Assembly (NCBI GenBank): GCA_027493945.1
Contig: JAOSJU010000001.1
Coordinates: 2,910,484-2,974,483 of the forward strand
Direction of reading: 5' to 3'
DNA from: Burkholderiaceae bacterium
Lineage (GTDB): Bacteria > Pseudomonadota > Gammaproteobacteria > Burkholderiales > Burkholderiaceae_E
DNA: 64,000 nucleotides
Each line of letters begins with the position of its first letter. Position 1 is the stretch's first letter. The notes below the pieces were generated by a model, which was not told the DNA's origin, did no database searches, and worked only from the letters and a program-made list of their open reading frames with translations. Shown here in pieces: positions 25,762-36,193 of the stretch. Made by a program: the position numbers and the translations under genes.

Positions 25762-27235
25762 ATGCAATTTAGCACACGGACGACCCCCCGGACGCATGCG
25801 CGCCGACTGCGCGCTGCTGCCGGTCCTCGCGGGCAAGGAGCTCACCCCCGGCGGCAAGGAGATCGATGCGGTACACGGCGGACGTCTCGCGAAGATGATC
25901 CGCTCGGGCGACCTGCCGGCGAAGGCCGGCTCGACGCTGCTGGTGCAGCTCGACGGCCACCTGCCGCGGGCGCTGCTGGTGTCGATGGGCGAGGCGCGCG
26001 AATCCACGCCCAAGGCGTTCACCGACGCGGTGCGCGGCGGCCTGCAGGCCGCGGGGCAGCTCGCGGCCGACGAAGCGATCTCGCTGCTGCACGAGGCGCC
26101 GGTGGCGGGCCGCGACACCGACTGGAAGCTGCGCGCGCAGGTGCTGGTGGGCCGCGAGATCGCCTACCGCTTCGAGACGCTGAAGACCAGGCGCGAAACC
26201 CGGCCCGTGCGCCCGAAGCGGGTGGTGCTGCCGCTGGCCTCGGGCAGCGCCTCGGGCACCGCCGTCGCGCGGGCCACCGCGATCGCCAACGGCGTCGACA
26301 TGGCTCGCGACCTCGGCAACCTGCCGGCCAACCACTGTACGCCCGCCTATCTCGCCGACACCGCGAGGAAAATGGCGCGCGAACTCGGCCTGAAGGCCGA
26401 AGTGCTCGACGTGCGCCAGATGCAGGCGCTGAAGATGGGCGCGCTGCTGTCGGTGGCGCGCGGCTCCGAGCAGCCGCCGAAACTGATCGTGCTGCGCTAC
26501 CAGGGAGCGGGCGCGAAGCAGCCTCCGATCGCGCTGATCGGCAAGGGCATCACGTTCGACACCGGCGGCATTTCGCTGAAGCCCGCCGCCGAAATGGACG
26601 AAATGAAGTTCGACATGTGCGGCGCGGCGTCGGTGCTCGGCGCAATGCGCGCCGTCGCCGAGCTGAAACTGAAGCTCAACCTGGTCGTGGTGGTGCCCAC
26701 CACCGAGAACATGCCCGGAGGCCGCGCCACGAAGCCGGGCGACGTCGTGGCGAGCATGTCGGGCCAGACCGTCGAGATCCTGAACACCGACGCCGAGGGC
26801 CGGCTGATCCTCTGCGACGCCCTCACCTACGTGCAGCGCTTCAAGCCGTCCACGGTAGTCGACGTGGCCACGCTCACCGGTGCCTGCGTGATCGCGCTCG
26901 GCCACCATCACTCGGGCCTGTTCTCGCCGAGCGACGCGCTGGCGACCGAACTGCAGGAAGCCGGCCGCGACATCGGCGACAGCTGCTGGCGCATGCCGCT
27001 CGACGAGGAATACCAGGAGCAGCTGAAGTCGCCTTTCGCCGACATGGCCAACATCGGCGGGCGGCCGGCGGGCTCGGTCACCGCGGCCTGCTTCCTGTCG
27101 CGCTTCGCCAAGGGCTACGACTGGGCGCACCTCGACATCGCCGGCACCGCCTGGAAGTCCGGCGCCAGCAAGGGCGCCACCGGCAGGCCGGTGCCGCTGC
27201 TCGCCAACTTCCTGCTGGCGCGCGCGCGAGGCTGA
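25762..27235 (+). CDS. pepA: Leucyl aminopeptidase PepA (frame break at N-terminus)
   Basis: Cytosolic M17 metallo-aminopeptidase, about 490 residues. The normal start MQFSTRTTP is at 25762; a sixth C in a C run near 25790 shifts the frame, and RADCALLPVLAGKELTPGGK continues in the next frame. The catalytic domain is intact: IGKGITFDTGGISLKPAAEM, the signature NTDAEGRLILCDAL, and metal-ligand residues in the same block. The C-terminus ends GKGATGRPVPLLANFLL-like (GASKGATGRPVPLLANFLLA). It is divergent from lptF and followed five bases later by holC, a common gammaproteobacterial/betaproteobacterial order. Confidence 0.9.
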
Positions 27236-27239
27236 CACC

Positions 27240-27674
27240 TTGACCCGCGTCGACTTCCACTTCAACGCAGCCGACAAGTTTGGCTACGGGTGCCGGCTGG
27301 TGCGCAAGATCTATCGCGCGCGCCTCAAGGTGCTGGTGTGGTGCGACGATGCGGTGCGGCTGGACGAGTTCGACCGGCTGCTCTGGACCTTCTCGCAGCA
27401 GGACTTCATTCCCCACGTGGGTGCCGGCGACCCGCTCGCCGCCGACACGCCGGTGCTGCTCGCGGCCGAGCCGGTCGAAACGCCCTTTCACGAAGTGCTG
27501 GTGAATCTCGGCAGCGCGACGCCGCCGATGTTCAGCCGCTTCGACCGGCTGATCGAAGTGGTCGCCTCCGGGCAAGCCGACCGCGAAGCCGCGCGCGAAC
27601 GCTGGCGCTTCTACCGCGACCGCGGTTATCCGCTCGGGCGCCACGATCTCACGCAAGCCCCGGGGGCGGCGTGA
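27240..27674 (+). CDS. holC: DNA polymerase III chi subunit
   Basis: A 144-residue clamp-loader accessory protein that links the replisome to single-strand binding protein. It begins at a TTG at 27240 (TRVDFHFNAADKFGYGCRLV). The family motifs KVLVWCDDAVRLDEFDRLLW, FIPHVGAGDPLAADTPVLLA and a C-terminal RWRFYRDRGYPLGRHDL are visible. No ATG is available near the conserved start, so the TTG is chosen. Its stop overlaps the next gene's GTG by three of four bases (GTGA). Confidence 0.85.
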   Translation: MTRVDFHFNAADKFGYGCRLVRKIYRARLKVLVWCDDAVRLDEFDRLLWTFSQQDFIPHVGAGDPLAADTPVLLAAEPVETPFHEVLVNLGSATPPMFSRFDRLIEVVASGQADREAARERWRFYRDRGYPLGRHDLTQAPGAA

Positions 27675-28093
27675 ACACCGGCGACGACCTCGAGCGCCTG
27701 GCCGGCAAGCTGAGGGCTGCGGCCGCCGGTTCGGGCGAAACCGGCGACGAAGCGATCCCGTTGCTCACCGAGGTGGTCGAAGTCCCGCGCTACGACAGCA
27801 GCGAGTTGCCGCGCACCCTCGTCGAGATCGACTGGGCGCAGCTCGCGATGCGCGTGCGCGAGAATGTGCTCGAGGGGCTGCTCGGGCGCTCCGACGCGCT
27901 GCTCGACGAGCAGTTGCGCGCCAGCCTGCAGGCGGTAATCGGACGGGCCACCGAGTCGCTGGCCGCCGACCTCGGCAGCACGCTCGAGCAACTGATTCGC
28001 GACCTGGTCGCGCGCGCGGTCACCGACGAGATCACCCGGGTGCACGACGAGATGATCCGCGCGCGCGGCGCCGGCGCAGCCGAAGGGGGCTGA
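27671..28093 (+). CDS. Hypothetical protein between holC and valS
   Basis: A 140-residue protein from a GTG at 27671, coupled to holC by GTGA. It is acidic and mostly helical, with a conserved-looking strand IPLLTEVVEVPRYDSSELPR and a long amphipathic helix ESLAADLGSTLEQLIRDLVA. Similar small genes occur between holC and valS in Burkholderiales (DUF2486-like), but I cannot assign a function. No membrane segment or signal peptide. Confidence 0.65.
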   Translation: MNTGDDLERLAGKLRAAAAGSGETGDEAIPLLTEVVEVPRYDSSELPRTLVEIDWAQLAMRVRENVLEGLLGRSDALLDEQLRASLQAVIGRATESLAADLGSTLEQLIRDLVARAVTDEITRVHDEMIRARGAGAAEGG

Positions 28094-28126
28094 CATGATT
28101 TCCCGTTCGACCAAAGACTTGCGAAC

Positions 28127-31100
28127 ATGACCGCCGAGACTCCGTCGGCAGGCTCGCCGAATGCCGCTGCGGGCGCCCCCGAAGGGCTCGCGAAGAGCTT
28201 CGAGCCGGCCGCCATAGAAGCGCGCTGGTACCCGATCTGGGAGTCGCGCGGTTACTTCGCCGCCGGCAACGAGCCGGGCGCCGAGGCGTTCTCGATCCAG
28301 CTGCCGCCGCCGAACGTCACCGGCACGCTGCACATGGGCCACGCGTTCAACCAGACGGTGATGGACGCGCTCACGCGCTACCACCGGATGCGCGGCGCCA
28401 ACACGCTTTGGCTGCCGGGCACCGACCACGCCGGCATCGCGACGCAGATCGTCGTCGAGCGCCAGCTCGACGCCCAGGGCATCTCGCGCCACGACCTGGG
28501 CCGCGGGAAGTTCGTCGAGCGCGTCTGGGAGTGGAAGCAGCAGTCGGGCTCGACGATCACCGGCCAGATGCGCCGCATGGGCGCCTCCACCGACTGGTCG
28601 CTCGAGTACTTCACGATGGACGCGAAGCTGTCCGGAGTCGTGAAGGAGGTGTTCGTGCGATTGCACGAGCAGGGGCTCGTCTATCGCGGCAAGCGGCTGG
28701 TGAACTGGGATCCCGACCTGCTCACCGCGGTGTCCGACCTCGAGGTGGTCAGCGAGGAGGAAGACGGCCAGCTCTGGCAGATCCGCTACCCGCTCGCCGA
28801 CGGAAGCGGATCGATCACCGTGGCCACCACGCGCCCCGAGACGATGCTCGGCGACACCGCGGTGATGGTCCACCCCGACGACGAGCGCTATGCGTCGCTG
28901 GTGGGCAAGTCGGTGCTGCTGCCGCTGTCGGGCGAAGCCGCAGACCCCGCCTTCGAGGGCGCGGGCCCGGCGGTCGACGGACTCGCCCGCCGCGGCAAGG
29001 CGCTCGGCTGGCGCGAGATTCCGGTCATTGCCGACGCCTGCGTCGAGCGCGACTTCGGCACCGGCGCGGTCAAGGTCACCCCCGCGCACGACTTCAACGA
29101 CTACGCAGTCGGCCAGCGCCACGGCCTGCCGATGATCGGCGTGCTCACGCTCGATGCGCGCATCAACGAGAACGCGCCGCCGAAGTATCGCGGCCACGGC
29201 CGCTTCGATGCGCGCCGCATGATCGTCGCCGACCTCGAGGCGCTGGGGCTGCTCGAATCGGTCAAGGCGCACCGGATGATGGTGCCGCGCGGCGACCGCA
29301 CCAACGCGGTCATCGAACCGATGCTCACCGACCAGTGGTTCGTCGCAATGAGCAAGCCGGCGCCCGCCGACTCGCTGCTCGCGGGCAAGAGCATCGCGCA
29401 GCGCTCGCTCGAGGTCGTCGCCGACGGCTCGATCCGCTTCGTGCCCGAGAGCTGGACCACCACCTACAACCACTGGCTGACCAACATCCGGGACTGGTGC
29501 ATCTCGCGCCAGTTGTGGTGGGGTCACCAGATACCTGCCTGGTACAAGGCCGACGCCGACGGCCAGCCGATCCACGACGGCACGGTGTTCGTCGCGCGCG
29601 GCGACGCCGACGCGCGCGCGCAGGCCGACGCCGCCGGCTGGAGCGGGCCACTGGTACGCGACGCCGACGTGCTCGACACCTGGTTCTCCTCGGCGCTGGT
29701 GCCGTTCTCCAGCCTCGTTGACCCGCAGCAGCCGTTTCGCGACGGCCGCCCGAACCTGCTGCCGCGGCTCGCGCAGTTCCTGCCCTCGTCGGTGCTGGTC
29801 ACCGGCTTCGACATCATCTTCTTCTGGGTCGCGCGGATGGTCATGATGACCCTCGCGTTCACCGGGCAGGTACCGTTCCGGCACGTCTACGTGCACGCGC
29901 TGGTGCGCGACGCCGAAGGCCAGAAGATGTCCAAGAGCAAGGGCAACACGCTCGACCCGATCGACCTGATCGACGGCATCGAGCTCGACGCGCTCGTGGC
30001 CAAGCGCACCGGGGCCTGATGAACCCGAAGCAGGCCGCGTCGATCGAGAAGCGCACGCGAAAGGAGTATCCGCAGGGCATCCCGGCATTCGGCACCGACG
30101 CGCTGCGCTTCACCTTCGCATCGCTGGCAGGTCCGGGGCGCAACATCAACTTCGACCTGAACCGCTGCGAGGGCTACCGCAACTTCTGCAACAAGCTGTG
30201 GAACGCAACGCGCTTCGTGCTGATGAACTGCGAGGGCCGCGACTGCGGTTTCGCGCCGCATCGCGCCGACGAGTGCGCGCCCGGCGGCTACCTCCACTTC
30301 GGGACCGCCGATCACTGGATCGTCTCGCAGCTTCAGCGCACCGAGGTCGAAGTGGCGAAGCACTTCGACGACTACCGGTTCGATCTCGCCGCACGCGCGA
30401 TCTACGAGTTCGTCTGGAACGAGTACTGCGACTGGTACCTCGAGCTGGCCAAGGTGCCGCTGCAGGAGACCGCCGGCGACGCGGCCGGCCAGGCGCGGGC
30501 GCGCGCGACGCGGCGCACGCTGCTGCGCGTGCTCGAGACAGTGCTGCGGCTGGCGCACCCGATCGTCCCGTTCATTACCGAGGAGCTGTGGCAGAAGGTC
30601 GCCCCGCTGGCGATGCGCTACGGCGAGCGCGGGGTGCAGGCGCTCTCGGGCAGCGCGCTCGACGAGGCGCTCGCGGCACGGCGCCATTCGATCATGACGC
30701 AGCGCTATCCGCAGGCCGAAGCCGGGCGGATCGACGAAGCCGCCGAGCGCTGGGCCGCCGAGCTGAAGTCGATGGTCGACGCGTGCCGCGCGCTGCGGGG
30801 CGAAATGGGCGTGTCGCCGGCGCAGAAGCTGCCGCTGGTCGCGGCCGGCGACGCGGCGCGGCTGGCGGAGTTCGCGCCGTACCTGCGCGCGCTCGCTCGC
30901 CTGGAAGCGGTCGAGATCGTCGCAGAGCTTCCGTCCGGATCGGTCGCGCCGGTACAGATCGTCGGCGACGCCCGCCTGATGCTGAAGATCGAGATCGACG
31001 TGGCGGCCGAGCGGCAGCGAATCGACAAGGAGGTCGCGCGCGTCGAAGGCGAGATGCGCAAGGCCGAGGCCAAGCTGGGCAACGCGAGCTTCGTCGAGCG

Positions 31101-31197
31101 GGCGCCCGCAGCCGTGGTCGAACAGGAGCGCGGGCGCATTGCCGCTTTCGGCGCGACGCTCGAGCGCCTGCGCGAGCAGCGGGCGCGACTGGGCTGA
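28127..31197 (+). CDS. valS: Valyl-tRNA synthetase (frame break)
   Basis: Class I aminoacyl-tRNA synthetase that charges tRNA-Val. Start ATG 28127. HIGH-type motif [20 protein letters not shown] near residue 62; the editing domain has [19 protein letters not shown]; the KMSKS loop is [20 protein letters not shown]. Just after, near 30015, one G is missing from a G run, giving an early stop (KRTGA*). [20 protein letters not shown] and the anticodon-binding and coiled-coil domains continue one frame over to 31197. An indispensable gene would not tolerate this, so a sequence error is the likely cause. Total about 1023 residues. Confidence 0.9.
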
Positions 31198-31219
31198 ACC
31201 GGGCCGCGCGTCTGCGCGG

Positions 31220-31243
31220 GGCGCGGATGCTAACATCCGCGCC
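31220..31243. promoter_or_regulatory. Perfect hairpin abutting the FAH-family start codon
   Basis: GGCGCGGATG-CTAA-CATCCGCGCC forms a perfect ten-base stem. It ends one base before the ATG at 31245 and 22 bases after the valS stop. There is no T-run, so it is not a typical terminator. No Shine-Dalgarno is visible for the downstream gene; the hairpin could control translation or mark a 3' processing end of the valS mRNA. Confidence 0.45.
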
Positions 31244-31244
31244 G

Positions 31245-32030
31245 ATGGCACACGACCCGAACCTCTGGATGCGCTTCCGGCGCGACGGACGCGCCGGCTT
31301 CGGCGTGCTCGAAGGCGACGAGGTCGCCGTGCACGACGGCGACATGTTCAGCTCGTGCCGACCGACCGGAGAGCGGGTGCGCGTCGACGCGATCGAGTGG
31401 CTGCCCCCGACCCAGCCGTCGAAGTTCGTCTGCATCTGGAACAACTTCCACGCGGCCGCGGCGAAGCAGGGGCTCGCGATCCCGGCCGAGCCGCTGTACC
31501 TGATCAAGGGCGCCAACGCGTATTGCGCCCACGAGCAGCCGATTCGTGCGCCGGCTTTGTACGACGGCCGCGTCGTCTACGAAGGCGAGCTCGGGGTCGT
31601 GATCGGCCGGCGCTGCTCGAACGTCGCACCCGACGAGGCCGCGCAACACATCTTCGGCTACACCTGCGTCAACGACGTCACGGCGATCGGGATCGTCGGC
31701 CGCGACACGGCGTTCGCGCAGTGGACGCGTGCGAAGAGCTTCGACACCTTCGGCGTTTTCGGGCCGACGGTCGCGACCGGGATCGACCCGTCGGGGCTGT
31801 CGGTGCGCACGCTGCTGGGCGGGCGGGAGCGCCAGAACTTCCCGGTAGCCGACATGATCTTTTCGCCGGCGCAGCTGGTGAGCCTGATCTCGCGCGACAT
31901 GACGCTCGAGCCCGGCGACCTGATCGCCTGCGGAACCTCGCTGGGCGTGCTGCCGATGAAGGCCGGCAACGTCGTCGAGGTGTCGATCGAGGGCATCGGC
32001 ACGCTGCGCAACGAATACCGGCAGCAATGA
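31245..32030 (+). CDS. Fumarylacetoacetate hydrolase family protein
   Basis: A 261-residue FAH-fold enzyme: hydrolase, decarboxylase or isomerase of 2-oxo acids. The lid/N-terminal segment (WLPPTQPSKFVCIWNNFHAA) precedes the core with metal-binding acidic residues in YEGELGVVIGRRCSN and YTCVNDVTAIGIV. RAKSFDTFGVFGPTVAT and the C-terminal PGDLIACGTSLGVLPMKAGN follow. The start at 31245 directly follows a hairpin. Ten bases separate it from the next dehydrogenase gene. Members act in aromatic-ring meta-cleavage or tyrosine pathways; which one applies here is unknown. Confidence 0.85.
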   Translation: MAHDPNLWMRFRRDGRAGFGVLEGDEVAVHDGDMFSSCRPTGERVRVDAIEWLPPTQPSKFVCIWNNFHAAAAKQGLAIPAEPLYLIKGANAYCAHEQPIRAPALYDGRVVYEGELGVVIGRRCSNVAPDEAAQHIFGYTCVNDVTAIGIVGRDTAFAQWTRAKSFDTFGVFGPTVATGIDPSGLSVRTLLGGRERQNFPVADMIFSPAQLVSLISRDMTLEPGDLIACGTSLGVLPMKAGNVVEVSIEGIGTLRNEYRQQ

Positions 32031-32040
32031 GGCGAAACGG

Positions 32041-33052
32041 ATGAAGATCGCGGTGGTGGGGGCCGGTTCGATCGGCGGTTACCTCGGGGTGCGACTGGCG
32101 CTCGCGGGCGAGGAAGTGACCTTCATCGCGCGCGGCGCGAACCTGCAGGCGATCAACGCGCAGGGCTTCCGGCTGATCGAGGAGGATGGCACCGAGCAGG
32201 TCGCGCGCAACGTGCGCGCGGTGCAGAAGACGGCCGACGCCGGTCCGCAGGATTTCGTCCTGCTGGCCCTGAAGGCGCAGCAGGTCGGTGCGCTGGCCAC
32301 CGACGTGCCGGCGATGTTCGGGCCCGACACCGCGGTGGTCACGCTGCAGAACGGTATTCCGTGGTGGTACTTCTACAAGCTGGGCGGCGAGTTCGACGGG
32401 CGCCCGGTGAAGTCGGTCGACCCCGACGGCACGATCGCCGCGGCAATTTCCAGCGAGCGGATCATCGGCTCGGTCGTCTACCCGGCCTCCGAACTGGTCG
32501 CGCCGGGCGTCGTCAGGGTCATCGAAGGCAACCGATTCTCGCTGGGCGAACCCGACAACAGCAAGTCGGAGCGCGCGCAGCGCATCTCCGATGCGCTGGC
32601 GCGTGCGGGCTTCAAGGCGCCGGTCTCGTCGGACCTGCGCTCGGAGATCTGGCTCAAGCTGTGGGGCAACCTGACCTTCAACCCGGTGAGCGCGCTCACG
32701 CACGCGTCGCTGGCGGCGATCTGCCGCTTTCCGGCCACGCGCGCGCTGGCCGCGGAGATGATGGCCGAGGCCCGGAGCGTCGCCGAGAAGCTCGGCGTGC
32801 GCTTTCGCATCACGATCGACAAGCGCATCGCCGGCGCCGAGGCGGTGGGCGAGCACAAGACCTCGATGCTGCAGGACGTCGAGCACGGGCGCCCGCTTCG
32901 AGCTCGACGCGCTGCTCGGCTCGGTGATCGAACTGGCGCGCCTCACCGGCACGCCGACGCCGCATTGCGACGCGGTCCATGCGTGCGCGTCGCTGCTGGG
33001 CGCGACGCTGGCCGCGCAGAGGGGGCGGCTGCAGGTGCAGCCGCGGGGCTGA
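32041..33052 (+). CDS. Ketopantoate reductase (PanE/ApbA) family protein (frame break)
   Basis: About 337 residues. N-terminal NADP-binding Rossmann motif MKIAVVGAGSIGGYLGVRLA, then NGIPWWYFYKLGGEFDGRPV, and the C-terminal helical domain with EIWLKLWGNLTFNPVSALTH, whose asparagine and lysine are catalytic in this family. An extra base near 32896 breaks the frame after MLQDVEHGRP; FELDALLGSVIELARLTGTP continues one frame over to the TGA at 33050. Relatives include true ketopantoate reductases and other 2-oxoacid reductases, so pantothenate synthesis is not certain. Cotranscribed with the FAH-family gene. Confidence 0.85.
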
Positions 33053-33074
33053 GGAACGCTGCGGGTCGGTCCGT

Positions 33075-34577
33075 TCAGCCTGCCGCTTCGGCGGGCCGTC
33101 GGGTCCACAGGCGCGAAACCTGCTGCCAGAACAGCATCAGCAGGCCCAGCGACATCAGCACCGCGGAGAGCGGGCTCGCCCAGAAGATCGCGACGCTGCC
33201 CTGCGACAGCAGCATCGCCTGTCGGAAGCTCGACTCGGCCATGTCGCCCAGCACCAGCGCCAGCACCAGCGGCGCGAGCGGATAGTCGAGCTTCTTGAAC
33301 ACGTAGCCGACGACGCCGAACACCACCATCATCCCGACGTCGAACATCGAGTTGTGCACCGTGTAGGCGCCTACCGCACAGACCACGACGATCACCGGCG
33401 CGATGATCGAGAACGGGATGCGCAGGATCGCCGCCCACCACGGGACGGTGGTGAGCACGATCACGAGCCCGACGACGTTGCCGAGATACATGCTGGCGAT
33501 CAGGCCCCAGACGAATTCCTTCTGCTCGACGAACAGCAGCGGCCCCGGCTGCAGGCCCCAGATCAGCAGCCCCCCGAGCAGCACCGCGGCAGTGGGCGAG
33601 CCCGGGATGCCCAGCGTGAGCATCGGCAGCAGCGCGCTGGTACCGGCCGCGTGCGCGGCCGTCTCGGGTGCGACGACGCCTTCGATCTCGCCGGTTCCGA
33701 ACCTGTCGCCGCTCTTCGACGAGCGCTTCGCGATGCCGTAACTCATGAACGACGCGGGCGTGGCGCCGCCGGGCGTAATGCCCATCCAGCAGCCGATGAG
33801 GGTCGAGCGCAGCGAGGTCGCCCAGTAGCGCGGCAGCCGCTTCCAGGTGTCGAGCACGACGCGCGCGTTGATCCCCGCCTTGCCGCCCTTGAACGACATC
33901 CCCTCTTCCATCGTGAGCAGGATCTCGCCGATTCCGAACAGGCCGATCACCGCCGTGAGGAAGTCGAAGCCCTTGAGAAGCGAGGTCGAACCGTATGTCA
34001 TCCTGAGCTGGCCGGTCACGCTGTCGAGCCCGACCGCCGCCAGCGCGAAGCCCAGCATCATCGCCCCCAGCGTCTTGAACCGCGGCGACTTCGTCATGCC
34101 GATGAAGCTGGCGAAAGTCAGGAACTGCACGCCGAAGAACTCGGCCGGCCCGAACTTCAGCGCGAACTTCGCCACCAGCGGCGCGAGGAAGGTGATCATC
34201 AGGACCGCGAAGAACGCGCCGACGAACGACGAGGTGAACGCCGCGGTCAGCGCCTCGCCCGCGCGCCCCTTCTGCGCCAGCGGATAGCCGTCGAAAGTGG
34301 TCGCCACCGACCACGGCTCGCCGGGGATGTTGAACAGGATCGAGGTCATCGCTCCGCCGAACAGCGCGCCCCAGTAGATGCACGAGAGCATGATGATCGC
34401 GCTGGTCGGCGGCATGCTGAACGTGAGCGGCAGCAGGATCGCCACCCCGTTGGCGCCCCCCAGGCCGGGGAGCACGCCGATCAGCACGCCCAGCAGGATG
34501 CCGACCAGCATGTAACCGAGGTTCGGCAGCGTGAGCGCCACCGCGAAACCGTGGAAGAGGTTGCCGATTTCGTCCAT
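33075..34577 (-). CDS. tctA: Tripartite tricarboxylate transporter, large membrane subunit TctA (set 1)
   Basis: A 500-residue polytopic membrane protein from the ATG at 34577 (MDEIGNLFHGFAVALTLPNL). Characteristic TctA motifs: GVLIGVLPGLGGANGVAILL, the FGGAMTSILFNIPGEPWSVA block, and GITPGGATPASFMSYGIAKR with the second half APETAAHAAGTSALLPMLTL. It forms the channel of a sodium- or proton-coupled uptake system for carboxylates with TctB and the binding protein. It follows tctB by four bases. Intact. Confidence 0.9.
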   Translation of the reverse strand: MDEIGNLFHGFAVALTLPNLGYMLVGILLGVLIGVLPGLGGANGVAILLPLTFSMPPTSAIIMLSCIYWGALFGGAMTSILFNIPGEPWSVATTFDGYPLAQKGRAGEALTAAFTSSFVGAFFAVLMITFLAPLVAKFALKFGPAEFFGVQFLTFASFIGMTKSPRFKTLGAMMLGFALAAVGLDSVTGQLRMTYGSTSLLKGFDFLTAVIGLFGIGEILLTMEEGMSFKGGKAGINARVVLDTWKRLPRYWATSLRSTLIGCWMGITPGGATPASFMSYGIAKRSSKSGDRFGTGEIEGVVAPETAAHAAGTSALLPMLTLGIPGSPTAAVLLGGLLIWGLQPGPLLFVEQKEFVWGLIASMYLGNVVGLVIVLTTVPWWAAILRIPFSIIAPVIVVVCAVGAYTVHNSMFDVGMMVVFGVVGYVFKKLDYPLAPLVLALVLGDMAESSFRQAMLLSQGSVAIFWASPLSAVLMSLGLLMLFWQQVSRLWTRRPAEAAG

Positions 34578-34581
34578 CGCC

Positions 34582-35091
34582 CTAAAGCCCGAGCATCGCC
34601 TCGAGCGGCCCCTTGGGCAGCGGCACGAGAAACCAGCGCTCGAACACCATGAACAGCACCGCCGGCACGCCGAGCGCGACCGCGGCCGCGGCCATCCAGC
34701 GGAAGCGGCCGTGCCACAGCATGAACCACGCGATGAAGATCGCCGCGGAGACGTACATCCCCAGGAGCGCGATCAGCCCCGCGAAGATCGCGGTAGGCAC
34801 GAGAACGTGCAGCACGTGACCGAGCCCGGCGCGCGACACGAACGGCCCGCCGAGAAGCCAGCGGCTGCGCATCGCGATCAGCAGGTTCGCGACGCCTGCC
34901 ACGACCATCAGCAGGCCGACGTAGAACGGGAAGTAGCCCGCCCGGGGCCCGTCGTCGGCCCAGCCGGCGCCGACGCGCACGCTGTCGACGACCACCAGCG
35001 CGCCCAGCGCGACGAAGAGCAGCGCGACCGCGACCTCGGCGGTCAGCACCCGGATGGCGGCGCGGTGGCCGCCGCTGTCGTCGCCGCTCAC
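34582..35091 (-). CDS. tctB: Tripartite tricarboxylate transporter small subunit TctB (set 1)
   Basis: A 169-residue protein with four hydrophobic segments (VAVALLFVALGALVVVDSVR; YFPFYVGLLMVVAGVANLLI; PTAIFAGLIALLGMYVSAAI; AAVALGVPAVLFMVFERWF). The GPRAGYFPFYVGL motif is typical of TctB. The GTG at 35091 overlaps the binding-protein stop by four bases (GTGA), so a GTG start is chosen. Its product sits beside TctA in the inner membrane. Confidence 0.85.
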   Translation of the reverse strand: MSGDDSGGHRAAIRVLTAEVAVALLFVALGALVVVDSVRVGAGWADDGPRAGYFPFYVGLLMVVAGVANLLIAMRSRWLLGGPFVSRAGLGHVLHVLVPTAIFAGLIALLGMYVSAAIFIAWFMLWHGRFRWMAAAAVALGVPAVLFMVFERWFLVPLPKGPLEAMLGL

Positions 35092-36122
35092 CTGGCGAGG
35101 AAGCCGGCGTCGCGCATCAGCGTGCGATGCAGCTCCTCGGCCTTCGCCACCCAGTCGACGTACTCCTGGCCGGTCATGAAGCTGTCCTTGAACGCGCCCT
35201 TCTCCATGAACTCCTTCCAGTCGGGCGTCGCGCGCACTTTCTTGAAGAGATCGACGTACCAGGCGACCTGCTCGGCGGTGACGCCGGGCGGCATGAAGAT
35301 GCCGCGCATCATCAGGTAGTCGACCGGCACGCCGGCTTCGCGGCACGACGGGATGTCGTTCCAGGACATCGTGTCGGTGATCTTCGCCTTGTACGGCATG
35401 CGATCGTCGTCGAGCACGCACAGCGGCCGCAGCTTGCCGCCGCGCCAGTGCGCGATCGCCTCGATCGGGTTGTTGACCGTGGAGTCGACATGCTTGCCGA
35501 CCAGCTGCACCGCGACGTCGCCGCCGCCCTTGAACGGGATGTAGGTGATCTTGCGGCCGGCGGCCTTCTCGAGGGCGACCGTGATGATCTGGTCTTCCTG
35601 CTTCGAGCCGGTGCCCGCCATCTTGAACGTGTTGTTCGGCGCGGCCTTGACCGCATCGAGGTAGGCCTGCGCGGTGTTGTACGGCGACTCGGCGTTGACC
35701 CAGAGCACGAACTGGTCGAGCGCCAGCATCGCCACCGGCGTCATGTCGCGCCAGTTGACGGGCACCCCCGTGCCCAGCGGCGTCGTGAACAGGTTCGACA
35801 GCGTGATCACGAGCTTGTGCGGATCGCCCTTGGCGCCCTTGATCTCGAGGAAGCCTTCGGCGCCGGCGCCGCCCGACTTGTTGACCACGACGATCGGCTG
35901 CTTCATCAGCGAGTGCTTGGTGACGACGCCCTGGATGAAGCGCGCCATCTGGTCGGCGCCGCCGCCGGTGCCGGCCGGAACGACGAACTCGACGGGCTTG
36001 GTCGGCTCCCAGGCCGCAACCGCCGGCGCGGCGATGGAAAACCCGAGCAGCGCGGCAGTTGCCGCGAGGCCGGCGCGCACGCGCGACGGCGAGAACGAAC
36101 GCGAAAGCGATCGATGGCGCAT
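35088..36122 (-). CDS. tctC: Tripartite tricarboxylate transporter substrate-binding protein (Bug/TctC, set 1)
   Basis: About 344 residues. From the ATG at 36122 (MRHRSLSRSFSPSRVRAGLA) it has a signal peptide ending AAPAVAA and then WEPTKPVEFVVPAGTGGGAD, the entry motif of Bug proteins. IVVVNKSGGAGAEGFLEI and KITYIPFKGGGDVAVQLVGK line the ligand pocket. A purine-rich AGGGGGAG precedes the start. It captures a carboxylate in the periplasm and hands it to TctAB. A hairpin with a T-run lies in its leader. It is divergent from the CoA-ligase gene, suggesting linked use of the imported acid. Confidence 0.9.
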   Translation of the reverse strand: MRHRSLSRSFSPSRVRAGLAATAALLGFSIAAPAVAAWEPTKPVEFVVPAGTGGGADQMARFIQGVVTKHSLMKQPIVVVNKSGGAGAEGFLEIKGAKGDPHKLVITLSNLFTTPLGTGVPVNWRDMTPVAMLALDQFVLWVNAESPYNTAQAYLDAVKAAPNNTFKMAGTGSKQEDQIITVALEKAAGRKITYIPFKGGGDVAVQLVGKHVDSTVNNPIEAIAHWRGGKLRPLCVLDDDRMPYKAKITDTMSWNDIPSCREAGVPVDYLMMRGIFMPPGVTAEQVAWYVDLFKKVRATPDWKEFMEKGAFKDSFMTGQEYVDWVAKAEELHRTLMRDAGFLAR

Positions 36123-36169
36123 CTGTCTCCCCCTCTCGACGGCCTCGGGAACGGCCGCTCTCGTCGGAC

Positions 36170-36193
36170 AAAAAACGGACCGCAAGCGGTCCG
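36170..36193 (-). terminator. Terminator-like hairpin in the leader of tctCBA set 1
   Basis: On the minus strand CGGACC-GCTTGC-GGTCCG (36176-36193) is followed by GTTTTTTGT. It lies about 50 bases upstream of the tctC start, with no minus-strand gene closer than 1.6 kb upstream, so it may work as an attenuator or end a short leader RNA. Confidence 0.5.
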
